A stretch of DNA of 64,000 nucleotides, from assembly GCF_900141885.1 (NCBI RefSeq), contig NZ_FQYY01000001.1, positions 248,001 to 312,000 of the forward strand. Reading direction: 5' to 3'. The stretch comes from Mesonia phycicola (GTDB taxonomy: Bacteria > Bacteroidota > Bacteroidia > Flavobacteriales > Flavobacteriaceae). Under the pieces are notes generated by a model. That model was not told the origin of the DNA and did not search any database. It saw only the letters and a list, made by a program, of their open reading frames with translations. Shown here piece after piece: positions 34,965 to 44,683 of the stretch. Every line of letters begins with the position of its first letter. The stretch's first letter is position 1. The position numbers were made by a program, and so were the translations under genes.

Positions 34965-36152
34965 ATGCAAGAACAATTATCTGAAAGAATTAACAAGCTA
35001 GAAACTTCTGCTACTTTAGCAATGGCAGCAAAAGCCAGAGAATTAAAAGCTGAAGGGAAAAACATTATTGGTTTAAGCTTAGGTGAACCAGATTTTAATA
35101 CACCAGATTTTATAAAAGAAGCTGCTATACAAGCAATTAATGATAATTATAACTCTTACACACCTGTAGATGGTTATGCTGAGTTAAAAGAAGCTATCAT
35201 AGAAAAATTTCAAAGAGATAATAATCTTACATATAACCCTTCTCAAATAGTTGTTTCTACAGGTGCTAAACAATCTTTAGCTAATGTAGCAATGGTAATG
35301 CTTAACCCTGGAGATGAAGTAATTTTACCATGCCCTTACTGGGTAAGTTACCGTGATATTGTAAAAATTGCAGAAGGTACTCCGGTAGAAGTACAAACTT
35401 CTATTGAGAATGATTTTAAAATGACTCCAGAGCAATTAGAAGCTGCTATTACTCCTAAAACAAAAATGCTATGGTATAGCTCACCTTGTAACCCAAGTGG
35501 TTCCTTATATAGTAAAGAAGAGTTAAGAGCTTTAGCAGACGTATTACAAAAGCACCCACAAATAATTGTAGTTAGTGACGAGATTTACGAACATATTAAC
35601 TTTGTTGGTGGTCACGCTTCTATGGCTGAGTTTGAAGATATGAAAGAAAGAACTGTTACTGTAAATGGTGTATCTAAAGCTTTTGCAATGACGGGATGGC
35701 GTATTGGTTACATTGGAGCTCCTACTTATATTGCTAGAGCTTGTAATAAAATTCAAGGGCAAATTACTAGTGGAGCAAATTGTATTGCACAAAGAGCAAC
35801 CATTACAGCTTTAAAGGCTCCAGTAAGTAAAATACAATACATGATAGATAAGTTTAAAGAACGTAGAACTTTAATCTTAAATTTATTAAGTGAAATAGAC
35901 GGTTTTCAATGTAATGAGCCAGAAGGTGCTTTTTATGTATTCCCTAATGTTTCTGCCCTATTCGGGAAAACTTTTAAAGGAGTAAAAATTAACAATGCTA
36001 CAGATCTTTCTATGTTTTTACTAGAAGAAGCAAACGTAGCTACGGTTACCGGTGAAGCTTTTGGTAACCCTAATTGTATTAGAATTTCTTACGCAGCAAG
36101 TGAAGAAAATATCACAGATGCTATTAAACAAATAAAAGAAGCTTTAGCTTAA
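34965..36152 (+). CDS. Class I/II pyridoxal-phosphate aminotransferase (aspartate aminotransferase type)
   Basis: This 395-residue fold-type I aminotransferase shows SLGEPDFNTPDFI, STGAKQSLANV, YSSPCNPSGSLY, VVSDEIYEH, and the PLP lysine in VNGVSKAFAMTGWRIGY. It ends with the substrate Arg in NCIRISYAAS. It most resembles the AspC subgroup Ib. The likely reaction is aspartate with 2-oxoglutarate, but related enzymes accept other amino acids. It follows the desaturase gene with a 22-base gap and ends in a terminator. Confidence 0.92.
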   Translation: MQEQLSERINKLETSATLAMAAKARELKAEGKNIIGLSLGEPDFNTPDFIKEAAIQAINDNYNSYTPVDGYAELKEAIIEKFQRDNNLTYNPSQIVVSTGAKQSLANVAMVMLNPGDEVILPCPYWVSYRDIVKIAEGTPVEVQTSIENDFKMTPEQLEAAITPKTKMLWYSSPCNPSGSLYSKEELRALADVLQKHPQIIVVSDEIYEHINFVGGHASMAEFEDMKERTVTVNGVSKAFAMTGWRIGYIGAPTYIARACNKIQGQITSGANCIAQRATITALKAPVSKIQYMIDKFKERRTLILNLLSEIDGFQCNEPEGAFYVFPNVSALFGKTFKGVKINNATDLSMFLLEEANVATVTGEAFGNPNCIRISYAASEENITDAIKQIKEALA

Positions 36153-36191
36153 TTTAGGTTACTAGTTATACAAATTAGTTTTCTTTTATAT

Positions 36192-36229
36192 AAAAAATAA
36201 GCCGTTACAGTTGTGACGGTTTATTTTTT
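36192..36229. terminator. Bidirectional terminator between the aminotransferase and the 36221 gene
   Basis: AAAAAATAAGCCGTTAC pairs with GTGACGGTTTATTTTTT (G-T pairs) around an AGTT loop, with a T-run on each strand. It overlaps the stop codon of the minus-strand gene that ends at 36221. Confidence 0.88.
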
Positions 36230-37111
36230 ATATTTTACATTCAATTTAACTAAAGGTATGCTATACATATTTTTTTTAAAATAAGACAACCTACGCTTTT
36301 TCTTCCAAGGTTTACCTCGGTAGCTTCCCCAACTTAATGGTTCTTTAGAATGTGTGTAAACCTGATAAGGATAAGTTGAAGCCATAGTTTTCCCTGTAAC
36401 CACATCTGCTGGCTTTACTGTTTCTATACCTACGCAAATACCTTGTTTAGGGAACAATATATTTAAACCTTCTACCTCTAATTTTACCGTAGCTTTTTTA
36501 TTTTCTGGCTTTATGAGTATGGGTTTTACATTTAGAAGTTCTCCTGGTATTCTCTTCTCTTCGTCATACCTATAAAATTTGATTAAAAAATGAGCTTGAT
36601 TACTTTGCCACTTTTTATTTCTAGAAGAATTCTTTTTAAAATAAAGATAAACATCAGTTAGTTTTCCAGAACGTTTTTTTTCATTTTTAATTAAAACACA
36701 TTCTTCTAAACCGTAAGCAGACGCAACCCTTATGTCACCATTTCTTTGTAAACCTGCTTTCTTTTCTGAAGTATATTTTGCTTTTTTTACTTTTAATTGA
36801 ACCTCTTCTATTTCTGCTATTTGCTTCTGAAGAGTAACAGTTATAAATTGTTTATTTATAGCTTTTATAGGAATAATTTTAGGTTTATAACCCAAAAACG
36901 ATACAAGTAATGTATCGTTTTTATTTTCTTCCGATAAATTCAATTTAAATTCACCATCCGTATTTGTGCTTGCCCCTTTATCTGAATTTAACAATGTTAT
37001 ATTCACATAAGGCAATGCTTCCATAGTAATGCTATCTTTTACAACTCCTGTAATTATTTGCGCTTGCGTATTCACAAAAACAAATAATAACAAAGTAAAA
37101 ATATAACGCAT
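36221..37111 (-). CDS. CarboxypepD_reg-like domain protein
   Basis: This 296-residue exported protein has a signal peptide ending near NTQAQ and a CarboxypepD_reg-like domain (LPYVNITLLNSDKGASTNTDGEF, then SFLGYKPK). The C-terminal region resembles the 29016-29906 protein in length and layout (VGIETVKPAD versus VGVEHIGEVD). Its start lies two bases from the trkH stop, so it is the third gene of the trkA-trkH operon. Function is unknown. Confidence 0.85.
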   Translation of the reverse strand: MRYIFTLLLFVFVNTQAQIITGVVKDSITMEALPYVNITLLNSDKGASTNTDGEFKLNLSEENKNDTLLVSFLGYKPKIIPIKAINKQFITVTLQKQIAEIEEVQLKVKKAKYTSEKKAGLQRNGDIRVASAYGLEECVLIKNEKKRSGKLTDVYLYFKKNSSRNKKWQSNQAHFLIKFYRYDEEKRIPGELLNVKPILIKPENKKATVKLEVEGLNILFPKQGICVGIETVKPADVVTGKTMASTYPYQVYTHSKEPLSWGSYRGKPWKKKRRLSYFKKNMYSIPLVKLNVKYKK

Positions 37112-37113
37112 AT

Positions 37114-38610
37114 TTATCTATTTCTCCAAAAGAATGGGGTTAGTATAATTAATACTGTAAATAGCTCTAATCTACCAATTAACATTAAAAAAGAACACCA
37201 CCATTTACCTGCAGGTGGCAATACATCAAAATTATTTACAGGACTTAAAGCTCCTAACGCCGGACCAATATTACCTAAAGATGAAGCTGCTCCTGCTATA
37301 GAAGTAGGAAAATCTAACCCCAAAGAGGCTAAACCAATAGCTCCAATTATAAATGCTAACATGTATAAAATAAAGAATCCTAGTATATTAAAAACAATCT
37401 CGCCTTTAATACTTCTTCCGTTATAACGAACAGGTAAAACAGCATTTGGGTGCAGAGTTCTTTTAAACTCTGTAATACCGTTTCTAATCATTATAATATG
37501 TCTTACCACTTTTACTCCTCCAGAGGTTGAACCTGCAGAACCACCCAAGAAAAACATTCCGAAGAAAAATATAGTTAAAAAAGGCGTCCACAAACTAAAA
37601 TCTGCCGATACAAATCCTGTAGTAGTAATTACGGTTAACACTTGAAATAATGCATGACGAAAAGCACTTTCTGCTTCTCCCCAAACCATAGGATGCGCTA
37701 TAGAAGAAAGACCTACATCTGCTTGATAATAGACTAAAACAGCTGCAATTGCCGTAAACCCGAATACAAAAATACAGTACCATTTAAATTCCTCGTCATG
37801 AAGTACTTTTTGTATTTTTCCTTTAAAACTAAAGTAACTCAATACAAAGTTTGTACCTGCTAAGAACATAAACAATATTAATATATACTGAATGATTGGC
37901 TGGTCATTCCAATAGGCAGCACTAGCATTTTTAGTAGAAAAACCTCCTGTAGAAAGTGTACTTAACGCATGATTAATAGCATCAAAAAAGCTCATTCCGG
38001 CTACTTTTAACAGTATAGTTTCTGCAAATGTATAGCCTACGTATATAAACCAAAGTCTTTTAGCGGTATCTGTAATTCTTGGTTTTAACTTATCTGCACT
38101 TGGCCCTGGAGCTTCTGCTGCAAATAATTGCATTCCACCAATTCCTAAAAGTGGCAAAATAGCTACCGCCAATACAATAATCCCCATTCCACCTATCCAG
38201 TGGGTTAAACTTCGCCAAAACAAAATACCTTTAGGCACTACTTCAATATCGTTTAAAATAGTAGCTCCTGTGGTGGTGTAACCAGACATGGTTTCAAAAA
38301 AAGCATTAGTTACGGTAGGTATACTTTCAGAAAAAAGATAAGGTAACATTCCGCTTAAGGTCATAAAAACCCAACCAAAAGTTACAATAATATAACCTTC
38401 TCGTTTTTTCATTTCTTTACGGTGGTGGCGAGTAAAAAACATAAGCCCTACCCCTACAAGCATGGTAGTAATTGCTGCACCCGTAATTTGCACAGTAACT
38501 CCATCTGCATAATACCAACTTACTAAAGAAGCAAAAATCATAAACCCTCCGTTACAAACTAACAGAAGCCCCATAATGTGCAAAATAATTCTATAGTTTA
38601 GTTTCGGCAT
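37114..38610 (-). CDS. trkH: TrkH-family potassium uptake protein
   Basis: This 498-residue inner-membrane channel protein has four P-loop-like repeats with selectivity-filter glycines: TTTGATIL, STGGFSTKN, TTTGFVSADF and SLGNIGPALG. The many hydrophobic segments agree with the TrkH/KtrB topology. Together with TrkA it takes up K+. Its start overlaps the trkA stop by one base. Confidence 0.96.
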   Translation of the reverse strand: MPKLNYRIILHIMGLLLVCNGGFMIFASLVSWYYADGVTVQITGAAITTMLVGVGLMFFTRHHRKEMKKREGYIIVTFGWVFMTLSGMLPYLFSESIPTVTNAFFETMSGYTTTGATILNDIEVVPKGILFWRSLTHWIGGMGIIVLAVAILPLLGIGGMQLFAAEAPGPSADKLKPRITDTAKRLWFIYVGYTFAETILLKVAGMSFFDAINHALSTLSTGGFSTKNASAAYWNDQPIIQYILILFMFLAGTNFVLSYFSFKGKIQKVLHDEEFKWYCIFVFGFTAIAAVLVYYQADVGLSSIAHPMVWGEAESAFRHALFQVLTVITTTGFVSADFSLWTPFLTIFFFGMFFLGGSAGSTSGGVKVVRHIIMIRNGITEFKRTLHPNAVLPVRYNGRSIKGEIVFNILGFFILYMLAFIIGAIGLASLGLDFPTSIAGAASSLGNIGPALGALSPVNNFDVLPPAGKWWCSFLMLIGRLELFTVLIILTPFFWRNR

Positions 38611-39959
38611 TATAAAAACAGTTTTTCTACTCTTTTAATAGATCTTGGTAAACAACAAACCACTACACGGTCTCCTTCTACTATTTTAAAATCTCCTAGT
38701 GCAATAATTCCTTGCCCCTCTCTTATTACTCCACCTATAATAGAAGATCTAGGCAAGTCTACATCTATTATTTTTTTGCCGCACACTTTAGAAGATTTAT
38801 TTACAATAAATTCTAATAACTCTGCATTCATGTTGGTCAGCTTGGTCATTGCTACCACTTCTCCTTTTCTTACATATCTAAATATATTATTAGCGGCAAG
38901 AAGTTTTTTATTGATTAGCGTATTAATACCTATAGAATGACTTAGTTGAAAATAATCCATATTTTCAACTAAAGCGATTGTTTTTCTAACAGTTTTTGAT
39001 TTTGCTACTAAAGAAGACATGATATTAGTTTCAGAATTACCTGTTAACGCAATAAATGCATCCATATCTTGTATATTCTCTTCTTCTAACAGCTCTACAT
39101 TTCTACCATCACCATTTATTACCAAAACTTTAGGTAATTCGTCTGCTAAATCAAATGCTTTCTCTTTATCACTTTCTATAAGCTTAACATTAAATTTAGC
39201 TTCACTAAGATGCTTGGCAGTCTTTTTTCCTATTTTACTACCACCAAGAATCATAATATTTTTAATCTCTTGTTTTACTTTTCCTGTTAGTTTAAATAGT
39301 TCTTCTACTCCATCTTGTGTGGTAACAAAATACACTTGATCTCCCTCTCTAAATTGGGTATCTCCTCTTGGTATTAAGGTATATTGTGTACTAAAACGCT
39401 GAATTGCTATAGGTACAAAATGTATTTTCGGATAAATTTCTGCGGCCTCTCTTATGCTTTTTCCTACGAAAGAAGAGTTTTTAGACAATTTAAAACCTAC
39501 CATAGTTAAGGCTCCGTCTTCAAATTGAAAAGTATCGTTAAAGGCAGATTGACTTAGAAGAAGCTTAATTTCTTTAGCGGCTAATGCCTCTGGTGAAATT
39601 AACTCATCTATTCCAAAACGCTTAAAACCTATTTCATCTTTATTTTCTAAAAATTCTGTGTTAGAAATTCTAGCCACCGTACGTTTAGCCCCTAATTGTT
39701 TAGCTAATACACACACGGTAATATTAGTTGTCTCACTAGAAGTTACACTAATTAATAAATCTACTCCATTTATATGGGCGTCATGTAAAACTTGAATAGA
39801 AGTAGCGTCTCCCTTAATAGTTCTAATATCTAGGTGTGTATCTGCATACTCTAGATTGTTTTTATCTGGATCTATTAAGGTAATATCTTGAGACTCAAAA
39901 GAAAGTAATTTTGCTAAATGAAATCCCACTTCTCCAGCTCCTGCAATAATTATTTTCAT
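38610..39959 (-). CDS. trkA: Trk system potassium transporter TrkA
   Basis: This 449-residue cytoplasmic regulatory subunit has two RCK (TrkA-N and TrkA-C) units: MKIIIAGAGEVGFHLAKLLS at the start and IMILGGSKIGKKTAKHLS mid-protein, each with a nucleotide-binding glycine motif. I chose the ATG at 39959; an in-frame ATG at 39989 lies within the probable promoter (-7 box at 39987-39994). It is the first gene of the trkA-trkH-36221 operon. Confidence 0.95.
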   Translation of the reverse strand: MKIIIAGAGEVGFHLAKLLSFESQDITLIDPDKNNLEYADTHLDIRTIKGDATSIQVLHDAHINGVDLLISVTSSETTNITVCVLAKQLGAKRTVARISNTEFLENKDEIGFKRFGIDELISPEALAAKEIKLLLSQSAFNDTFQFEDGALTMVGFKLSKNSSFVGKSIREAAEIYPKIHFVPIAIQRFSTQYTLIPRGDTQFREGDQVYFVTTQDGVEELFKLTGKVKQEIKNIMILGGSKIGKKTAKHLSEAKFNVKLIESDKEKAFDLADELPKVLVINGDGRNVELLEEENIQDMDAFIALTGNSETNIMSSLVAKSKTVRKTIALVENMDYFQLSHSIGINTLINKKLLAANNIFRYVRKGEVVAMTKLTNMNAELLEFIVNKSSKVCGKKIIDVDLPRSSIIGGVIREGQGIIALGDFKIVEGDRVVVCCLPRSIKRVEKLFL

Positions 39960-39986
39960 ATTAAGATGAAATTTTTCAAAGTGAAG

Positions 39987-39994
39987 CAAATATA
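39987..39994 (-). promoter_or_regulatory. -7 promoter element for trkA
   Basis: The minus strand reads TATATTTG, an exact TAnnTTTG match, 28 bases upstream of the 39959 start. It covers the alternative upstream start at 39989 and therefore argues against it. Confidence 0.5.
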
Positions 39995-40071
39995 GGTTAT
40001 TTTACAAATATGAGATAAATGCTTAGGAAGCAATTTTTTAAATGATGAAGTTATATCTAATACATAAATCT

Positions 40072-40079
40072 TATCTTTG
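40072..40079 (+). promoter_or_regulatory. -7 promoter element for ubiE/menG
   Basis: TATCTTTG is an exact TAnnTTTG match, ending 14 bases before the ATG at 40094. The -33 element is unclear. Confidence 0.5.
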
Positions 40080-40093
40080 TAGAAATTTTTGCT

Positions 40094-40822
40094 ATGTCTA
40101 AAAAAGTGATTCCTTATAAAGACTCTACCCTTACTAAAAAAAAGCAGGTAGAGCAGATGTTTGATAATATTTCTGAAAATTATGATGGTTTAAACCGCGT
40201 AATTTCATTTGGTATTGACACTTCTTGGAGAAAAAAAGTAATTCAGCTTGTAACAGATAAAAAACCAGAAAGTGCTTTAGATATTGCTACAGGTACTGGT
40301 GATTTAGCTATAAGTTTGGCTCAAGCGGGAGTACCTAAGGTTATTGGCCTAGATTTATCTGAAGGTATGCTTAGCGTAGGTAGAAAGAAAATTGAAGACT
40401 CTTCTCTATCTGGAAAAATTGAAATGATTCAAGGAGATTCTGAAAATTTACCTTTTGAAGATAACAGTTTTGATGCTATTACCGTTGCGTTTGGTGTTAG
40501 AAATTTTGAAACGCTTGAAAATGGACTTCAAGAAATATATAGAGTATTAAAGCCTGGTGGTGTTTTTGTGGTTTTAGAAACTTCTGTACCTACTAAATTC
40601 CCTTTTAAGCAAGGGTATAAAATACACTGTAAATTGGTATTACCAACTATTGGAAAACTATTTTCTAAAGATAAGGTTGCCTACAAATATTTAAGTGATA
40701 GTGCTGCTGTTTTTCCTTACGGAGAAAAATTCAACAATATTTTAAAGAAAATTGGGTTTATAAATGTAAACGATAAGCCTCAAACTTTTGGGGTAGCCAC
40801 CATTTATACGGCTTCAAAATAA
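40094..40822 (+). CDS. ubiE: Demethylmenaquinone methyltransferase (UbiE/MenG)
   Basis: This 242-residue SAM-dependent methyltransferase makes menaquinone from demethylmenaquinone. Family motifs are VEQMFDNISENYDGLNRVISFGID, DIATGTGDLAI (motif I), ITVAFGVRNFE and EIYRVLKPGGVFVVLE. Length is typical for Bacteroidota. It is followed four bases later by porT, a linkage conserved in flavobacteria. Menaquinone is the electron acceptor used by the Na+-NQR encoded in this window. Confidence 0.96.
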   Translation: MSKKVIPYKDSTLTKKKQVEQMFDNISENYDGLNRVISFGIDTSWRKKVIQLVTDKKPESALDIATGTGDLAISLAQAGVPKVIGLDLSEGMLSVGRKKIEDSSLSGKIEMIQGDSENLPFEDNSFDAITVAFGVRNFETLENGLQEIYRVLKPGGVFVVLETSVPTKFPFKQGYKIHCKLVLPTIGKLFSKDKVAYKYLSDSAAVFPYGEKFNNILKKIGFINVNDKPQTFGVATIYTASK

Positions 40823-40826
40823 TTGT

Positions 40827-41519
40827 ATGAAGAGAATAGTTTTAATTTTAGTCTTACTTTTTGGGTATCAACAAACACAAGCTCAACTTTTTACTAAAGA
40901 AAAAATAAGAAACCTTGAAAACTTTGATAAAGCTAGATTATCGTGGGGTTACTATTTAGGGTTTAACTCTTATGACTTTAAATTTGATTACAAAGACCAT
41001 CCGTCTGAAGATGTTTTGGTAGATAAAAGTATGGGATTTAATGTTGGGCTAGTTGGTAATTTACGTATTAACGATTACTTTGATATAAGATTAGAGCCAG
41101 GTGTTGTTTTTGCCAGCAGAAATTTAACTTACCCAGAACTTACAGAAGATAATTTTAGAGAAGTTAAATCTACTTATGTTCACATCCCGCTATTATTAAA
41201 ATTTTCTACTAAAAGAATAAATAATTTTAAGCCGTTTATTGTAGGAGGGGTATCTACTTCTTTCAATTTATCTAGTAACCAAGATAACCCAGATGATAAT
41301 AGCTCTGGTGAATTTAGAATGATGAAAAACACCTACTATTATGAAGTAGGTTTTGGTATAGATTTATACCTAATGTTCTTTAAATTTACACCATCTATTA
41401 GAGGCGTATTTGCGCTAAATGACGAGCTTAAAAGAGATGTCGATCCAAATAGCGCATATACAGGTAATATAGATAAAATGTCTACAAGAGGTATATTTAT
41501 CAACTTTACATTTCAATAA
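40827..41519 (+). CDS. porT: Type IX secretion system protein PorT, outer membrane beta-barrel
   Basis: This 230-residue protein has a signal peptide ending near QTQAQ and an eight-strand beta-barrel of the PorT/OMP_b-brl_2 type, with LSWGYYLGFNSYDF at the start, RLEPGVVFASRNL, YVHIPLLLKFSTKR and PFIVGGVSTSFNL, ending in the aromatic terminal residue FTFQ expected for barrel assembly. PorT is required for T9SS secretion and maturation. It is co-transcribed with ubiE/menG and overlaps convergent argH by 14 bases. Confidence 0.9.
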   Translation: MKRIVLILVLLFGYQQTQAQLFTKEKIRNLENFDKARLSWGYYLGFNSYDFKFDYKDHPSEDVLVDKSMGFNVGLVGNLRINDYFDIRLEPGVVFASRNLTYPELTEDNFREVKSTYVHIPLLLKFSTKRINNFKPFIVGGVSTSFNLSSNQDNPDDNSSGEFRMMKNTYYYEVGFGIDLYLMFFKFTPSIRGVFALNDELKRDVDPNSAYTGNIDKMSTRGIFINFTFQ

Positions 41520-42792
41520 TATTTTTAAATTTTGTTTTAATCTCTTCTAAACAAAGATTACCAAGGCTACCTTCGTGCGTGTGATTAACAGCTCTATCTC
41601 CTGTAAAATCACCATCCATAATTTGCTTACCTACTTCTCGGTAAGCATCTCTAAACGAAGAACCATTCATTACTAATTTATTTACTTCTTCTACACTGTA
41701 GAGATAGTCATACTTACTATCTTCTACTATAGAGGTGTTTACTTCTATATGCTGTAACATAAAATTAGTTACCTCTAAATTATCTTTCATCAGCTCGATA
41801 CCTTCCATAAAATTTTCTTTTAACAACTGAAAATCTCTATGATAACCACTAGGCAAATTATTTGTAATCATCATTATTTCTGATGGTAATTGCTGTATTT
41901 TATTAGATTTTGCTCTAATTAGCTCAAAAACATCCGGATTTTTCTTGTGAGGCATAATACTAGATCCCGTAGTTAATTCCTTCGGAAAACTAATGAAGTT
42001 GAAGTTTTGATTGATATACAAACATACATCTGAAGCAAATTTAGCTAAGGTTCCAGATACTGATGCTAAAGCAAAAGCTACGGTCTTTTCTAGCTTACCT
42101 CTGCTCATTTGTGCAGCTGTAACATTATATTTTAAGGTATTAAAACCTAATAACTCTGTAGTCATTTTTCTATCTATAGGAAAAGAGCTACCATAACCTG
42201 CTGCAGAACCTAACGGATTTTGATCTGCAATTTTGTATGCAGCATTCAGCATAATTACATCATCTATCAAACTTTCTGCATAACCAGAAAACCACAACCC
42301 AAATGAAGAGGGCATTGCTACTTGTAAGTGCGTATACCCTGGAATAATAATTTCTTTATGCTTTTCTGCTAACTCTAATAAAGTATTAAATAATTGCTGA
42401 GTAAGTTTCTTTATTTCTGTAATTTGATCTTTAGCGTACAAATGTAAATCTACCAAGACTTGATCGTTTCTAGATCTTGCAGTGTGTATTTTTTTACCCG
42501 TATCGCCTAATTTCTCTACTAAAATATGCTCTACTTTACTGTGTACATCTTCAAATTCTTCTTCTATAGTAAAGGTACCTTCATCTATTGTTTTTTCAAT
42601 TTCATCTAGAGCTATTAATAAATTTTTTAATTCTTCTTCAGATAATATTTCTATTTTTTGAAGCATTTTAGCGTGTGCTTTACTCCCCAAAACATCATAT
42701 TTTGCTAATTGAAGATCTAACACTCTATCTTTACCTACGGTAAATTTATCTACTATATTATTTACGGTATATCCCTTATCCCAAAGTTTCAT
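41506..42792 (-). CDS. argH: Argininosuccinate lyase
   Basis: This 428-residue enzyme cleaves argininosuccinate to arginine and fumarate. The signature GSSIMPHKKNPDVFELIRAK is at about residues 270-290, with the HTARSRNDQV block earlier. It is the last gene of the arginine operon, 43 bases after argE, and its 3' end overlaps porT by 14 bases. It is a little shorter than the usual 455-465 residues. Confidence 0.96.
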   Translation of the reverse strand: MKLWDKGYTVNNIVDKFTVGKDRVLDLQLAKYDVLGSKAHAKMLQKIEILSEEELKNLLIALDEIEKTIDEGTFTIEEEFEDVHSKVEHILVEKLGDTGKKIHTARSRNDQVLVDLHLYAKDQITEIKKLTQQLFNTLLELAEKHKEIIIPGYTHLQVAMPSSFGLWFSGYAESLIDDVIMLNAAYKIADQNPLGSAAGYGSSFPIDRKMTTELLGFNTLKYNVTAAQMSRGKLEKTVAFALASVSGTLAKFASDVCLYINQNFNFISFPKELTTGSSIMPHKKNPDVFELIRAKSNKIQQLPSEIMMITNNLPSGYHRDFQLLKENFMEGIELMKDNLEVTNFMLQHIEVNTSIVEDSKYDYLYSVEEVNKLVMNGSSFRDAYREVGKQIMDGDFTGDRAVNHTHEGSLGNLCLEEIKTKFKNIIEM

Positions 42793-42835
42793 CTTACTAT
42801 TTTTAAGTGTGTTGGTTTGTTTATTTTAATAAATT

Positions 42836-43900
42836 CTAATAAAGTATTTTAGAAAATAATTCAACATAAAGCTGAATTCCTTCTTTTACTTCATCTACAT
42901 AAATATACTCATCTGCACTATGAGAGCGAGTAGAATCTCCTGGCCCCAATTTTAAAGAAGGGCAACTTAATACTGCTTGATCTGATAGTGTAGGCGAACC
43001 ATAGGTTTCTCTACCTAACTCAACTCCTGCTATAACAATAGGATGATCTAACGGAATTGATGAAGAATTTAACCTAAATGAACGTGCCTTCAATTCAGAT
43101 TTGGTGTTTTCTTGCAAAAACTTAAAAATCTCCTTATTGCTATATTTATCTGTTATTCTAACATCTATTACAAAATGACAAGTTGCTGGCACTACATTGT
43201 GTTGCTCTCCTGCATTTATCTGCGTAACATTCATTTTTACTTTTCCTAAAGTTTTAGAGACTTTAGAAAACTCATAGTTTTTAATCCATAAAATATCTTC
43301 CAACGCGTTATAAATGGCATTATCTGTATTCTCGTGTGCCGCGTGTCCTGCAATACCTGGTGCATAACCATCTATTACCAGTAAACCTTTTTCTGCTACT
43401 GCCAATTGCATTTGCGTAGGTTCACCAACGACAGCAAAATCTATTGCTGGTAATTCTGCCAACAAACTATTTAAACCGTTGGAACCAGAACTTTCTTCTT
43501 CTGCAGTAGCAGCAATTACTATATTGTATTTTAAATTTTCTTGTTCATAATAATAAACAAATAAACTTAACAGAGAAACCAAACAACCACCAGCATCATT
43601 ACTGCCTAAACCAAACAACTTACCATCTTTAATTTCTGCTTCAAATGGATTATTTGTATATGCTTTATTTGGTTTTACCGTATCGTGATGCGAGTTTAAT
43701 AAAACCGTTGGCTTTTGCTCGTCAAAATATTTATTGGTTGCCCAAATATTATTTTTAGTTCTATTAGTTTCAATATTAAATTGATGTAACCACGCTTCTA
43801 TTAATAATGCAGTTTTATCTTCTTCTCCAGAAAAAGATGGTGTTTCTATAAGTTGTTGTAACAGATGTAATGCTTTTTCTTGAAGTTTTTCTATACTCAT
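42836..43900 (-). CDS. argE: M20-family N-acylornithine deacylase (ArgE-type)
   Basis: This 354-residue zinc hydrolase has the M20 motifs NSHHDTVKP, FGLGSNDAGGCLVSL, ATAEEESSGSNGL (catalytic Glu pair) and HSADEYI. In arginine synthesis it removes the N-acyl group after carbamoylation, giving citrulline. Its location between argB and argH supports ArgE function. Whether it hydrolyses acetyl- or succinyl-citrulline depends on the pathway version (see argF). Confidence 0.9.
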   Translation of the reverse strand: MSIEKLQEKALHLLQQLIETPSFSGEEDKTALLIEAWLHQFNIETNRTKNNIWATNKYFDEQKPTVLLNSHHDTVKPNKAYTNNPFEAEIKDGKLFGLGSNDAGGCLVSLLSLFVYYYEQENLKYNIVIAATAEEESSGSNGLNSLLAELPAIDFAVVGEPTQMQLAVAEKGLLVIDGYAPGIAGHAAHENTDNAIYNALEDILWIKNYEFSKVSKTLGKVKMNVTQINAGEQHNVVPATCHFVIDVRITDKYSNKEIFKFLQENTKSELKARSFRLNSSSIPLDHPIVIAGVELGRETYGSPTLSDQAVLSCPSLKLGPGDSTRSHSADEYIYVDEVKEGIQLYVELFSKILY

Positions 43901-43903
43901 AAC

Positions 43904-44683
43904 TTATAAACTTAACTGGGTGAATAATGTTGAATTTGATTGAAGCAATTTTGAACTACCAATTACCACATTTGCTACTCCGTTTTTTAAAGCATAAAAA
44001 CAATTTTGCATTTTAGGTAACATACCTTGGTGAATTTGCTGATTAGCTTTTAACGCTTCATATTTTGCAGTATTTATTTTCGGAATTACCGAATTTTCGT
44101 CTTCTACATTTTCTAACACACCATTCTTTTCAAAACAATACATTAATTCTACCTCATAATATTTACTCATAGCAATGGCAATCTCTGCAGTAACTGTATC
44201 TGCATTTGTATTGAGTAACTGCCCCTTACCATCGTGACTAATAGCGCAAAAAACAGGAGTAAGTTGAGCTGTAAGTAATTGCTGAATTATTGCTGAATTA
44301 ATATGATTTACATCTCCTACAAAACCATAATCTACAGGTTCTTTATGCCTTAAATTTGCTTGAACACAATTAGCATCTGCTCCAGACAGACCTAAAGCAT
44401 TACAATTATTAGCTTGTAATTGAGCAACTATATTCTTATTAAGTAAACCTGCATACACCATTGTAATTACTTCTAAATCTTCTGCAGAGGTTATTCTTCT
44501 GCCTTCTACAAGTTTGCTCTCAATTCCTAATTTTTTGCTAGTTGCCGTCGCAATTTTGCCGCCACCGTGAATTAGTATTTTTGGTTCTTTTATTGCTGAA
44601 AAATCTTTTAATAGTGTTGCTAAAACTTCAGCATCATCTATTAAATTTCCTCCAATTTTTACAATTTTCAGTTTAGTTTTCAT
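43904..44683 (-). CDS. argB: N-acylglutamate kinase (ArgB)
   Basis: This 259-residue amino acid kinase phosphorylates N-acetyl- or N-succinyl-glutamate. It starts KIVKIGGNLID and has LIHGGGKIATATSKKLGI, AGLLNKNIVAQL, LGLSGADANCVQ and LNTNADTVTAEIA. It lies three bases before argE, and its start overlaps the argF' stop by 11 bases. Confidence 0.95.
   Translation of the reverse strand: MKTKLKIVKIGGNLIDDAEVLATLLKDFSAIKEPKILIHGGGKIATATSKKLGIESKLVEGRRITSAEDLEVITMVYAGLLNKNIVAQLQANNCNALGLSGADANCVQANLRHKEPVDYGFVGDVNHINSAIIQQLLTAQLTPVFCAISHDGKGQLLNTNADTVTAEIAIAMSKYYEVELMYCFEKNGVLENVEDENSVIPKINTAKYEALKANQQIHQGMLPKMQNCFYALKNGVANVVIGSSKLLQSNSTLFTQLSL

Noticed and set aside
39960-39989. Longer start for TrkA at 39989
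   Set aside because: The -7 box at 39987-39994 covers it, and the Rossmann motif begins right at the 39959 Met.
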